Source of the DNA: Sperchopsis tessellata
Taxonomy: Eukaryota > Arthropoda > Insecta > Coleoptera > Hydrophilidae
Reading direction: 5' to 3'
DNA length: 29,268 nucleotides
NCBI GenBank assembly: GCA_033557685.1
Contig: JAWQRN010000465.1
Location: forward strand, 1 to 29,268
Part shown: positions 28,151-29,268 of the stretch, one piece after another
Position numbering within the stretch: the stretch's first letter is position 1
How the letters are laid out: each line of letters begins with the position of its first letter
Program-made: the position numbers and the translations under genes
Notes under the pieces: model-generated
Database searches by the model: none
Told to the model about the DNA's origin: nothing
Seen by the model: only the letters and a program-made list of their open reading frames with translations

Positions 28151-28238
28151 TTTATTCCCAATTTAGTTCCCGGAACATATATTCGAAAGCTTCACTGAAC
28201 AACTTCGGCGATAGGGTGTCTCCTTGTCTAACGTCTTT
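28151..28238 (-). pseudogene. RTE-type RT motif B fragment
   Basis: A short but distinctive minus-strand frame: 'DVRQGDTLSPKLFSEAFEY' followed by 'MFRELNWE' and a stop. It matches the RTE-type '(G/D)-V-R-Q-G-D-(T/S)-(I/L)-S-P-K-L-F' motif B with the helix after it. Nothing recognisable flanks it; a Tc1 element's terminus lies just to the right. It could be a relative of the RTE pieces at 19.3-20.8 kb. Confidence 0.8.
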
Positions 28239-28267
28239 TTGAATATAAAAAGTTATATATATATATA

Positions 28268-29180
28268 CACATGTGTTCATAAAAAACCGGACACCTATCT
28301 TTTTCCATTTATTCAAAATTAAATTAAAAATAATTTTTTAATATAAGAACCTTACGTATAAAATCACAAAAATAAAATTAAATAAACATTCCTTTTAAGT
28401 AACAATAAATTTAGTTCTAAAACAACAATCTATTTACACTAGTTGCTTAGGTTTATTGTTTTTGAACTGTTAGTATTGAATTTGAAATGCGACCAGAAGA
28501 TGTAGCCCGAATTGTAGCTCTACACGAAGATGGACGGAGTGTACGATATATTTGAAATCCCGTGGGAATAGCCAAGGGTACTGTGCAAGACGCAATTTGC
28601 CGGCATCTTGAAACTGGAGAATACACCAGGAGACCAGGATCAGGAAAACCACGTGTAACAACTCCTTGTAACGATCGATTTATTGCGTTAAATGTTCTTC
28701 TCGATCGCAACATACTATCTACTATTCTGGTTCATTGACAGGTAGATATTCGTGGTGTTGAAATTTCTGTATTAACCGTACGCCGGAGATTGCACAAATA
28801 CGGATTGATGTCCAGAAGACCTGCCACTTGTCCAGCTTTAGTCCCAGCTCATCGTGTTAAGTGCCTAGATTTTACGCATGAACATAAAGATTGGACGATC
28901 GAAGACAGGAGCTCTATATTGTTCGCCGATTAATCCCGTTTTTGCCTTCGTTCACCAGATGGACGAAAACGTGTATGGAGAAGGCCTAATGAACGATTTT
29001 CGCAGTGCTGTATATCTCCAAGAACACCATTTGGAGGTGGCAGTATAATGGTCTGGGATGGAGTTTTGATCTATGCACATACAGAGCTTTGTTCTGGTTG
29101 AAAATGGTAGTTTGATGGCTGATCGGTATATCGACGAATGTTTAGCTGATCATGTCATACCTTTTGCTCCATTCGTACCA
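28268..29180 (+). mobile_element. Tc1-like DNA transposon, 3' end replaced
   Basis: Tc1-like transposon in plus orientation. Its left inverted repeat starts after TA at 28266-28267 with CACATGTGTTCATAAAAAAC and CGGACACC. The transposase reads from ATG 28487: 'MRPEDVARIVALHEDGRSVR', a helix-turn-helix domain, 'ICRHLETGEYTRRPGSGKPR' (the linker with the G-R-P-R-like motif), 'VEISVLTVRRRLHKYGLMSR', and the DDE core. The first catalytic residue is the Asp in 'SILFAD' (28928-28930), the next codon being a stop in place of the usual Glu. 'PFGGGSIMVWDGV' and 'NGSLMADRYIDECLADHVIP' (the latter after shifts) follow. The second Asp, final Glu and right terminal repeat are missing. Confidence 0.9.
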
Positions 29181-29268
29181 CGAACCACTTTGCGATAAAA
29201 CTGTACAATAAACTCCCACACAGAATAAAGGAAGAAGATGGAAAAATCTTCAAGAGGGCCATCAAGGA
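29181..29268 (+). pseudogene. C-terminal end of a non-LTR RT at window edge
   Basis: From about 29184 the reading 'FAIKLYNKLPHRIKEEDGKI' and 'FKRAIK' replaces the Tc1 text. It matches the closing 'V-x-x-x-(K/R)-(L/Y)-(F/Y)-N-x-L-P-x-x-(I/L)-(K/R)' segment of CR1/Jockey-type reverse transcriptases. Plus strand; truncated by the window edge. The switch occurs within about ten bases, so the Tc1 copy is truncated by this insertion or by a deletion joining two elements. Confidence 0.7.

Noticed and set aside
1..29268. CRISPR arrays, bacterial operons, rRNA or tRNA genes.
   Set aside because: No regularly spaced repeats, no ribosome-binding sites and no cloverleaf; the window is eukaryotic in every respect.

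Overview
The window looks like an AT-rich animal, most likely insect, genomic segment that is mostly decayed transposable elements (TEs). I could not identify the species. The evidence is the set of element families with recognisable broken proteins (Ty3/gypsy of two kinds, R1-clade, RTE-type and CR1/L2/Jockey-type non-LTR elements, two Tc1-like elements, a hAT fragment, a probable Penelope-like fragment), short GT-AG introns, and no operons or bacterial signals.

Under the TE debris I can assemble what looks like the 3' part of one host gene on the minus strand. Five exons are compatible in reading phase across every junction: 18141-17873, 15762-15560, 3933-3754, 1998-1881 and 1808-1531 (stop). 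They would encode about 345 residues: an acidic/serine-rich stretch, a very lysine-rich linker, then a more globular C-terminus. I do not recognise the family. The 11.6-kb intron between the second and third exons holds most of the TEs on the left half of the window.

Layout: 0.37-1.0 kb, Penelope-like N-terminal fragment (+). 1.5-2.0 and 3.75-3.93 kb, host exons (-). 4.18-4.63 kb, gypsy reverse transcriptase (RT) fragment (-). 4.66-4.89 kb, Myb/SANT (zeste-like) fragment with a 48-bp intron (+). 5.25-8.63 kb, a 17.6/297-type gypsy element (+) with Asn-rich Gag, protease, RT, RNase H and, unusually, a macro (ADP-ribose-binding) domain running on from the RNase H end. 9.15-11.54 kb, a Tc1-like transposase (-) split by an R1-clade retrotransposon (+, 9.665-11.057 kb, with a matching 8-bp flank) and by a separate ~190-bp insert. 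12.2 kb, a hairpin resembling the tail of Penelope-like elements. 12.92-14.91 kb, 5' LTR, Gag and protease end of a second gypsy-type element (+) with coiled-coil repeats. 15.56-15.76 and 17.87-18.14 kb, host exons (-).

Right half: 18.8-19.2 kb, an unrecognised decayed coding fragment (-). 19.3-20.8 kb, an RTE-type RT (-) in two pieces with a hAT transposase C-terminus between them. 22.14-25.54 kb, a nearly full-length but broken non-LTR retrotransposon (+). 25.6-27.8 kb, a second non-LTR element on the opposite strand with an 85-bp tandem duplication in its endonuclease. 28.15 kb, a short RTE-type RT piece (-). 28.27-29.18 kb, a Tc1-like transposon (+) that changes abruptly into a non-LTR RT C-terminus at the window edge. 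No TE copy appears able to encode all its proteins; stops, frameshifts and deletions are noted per entry.
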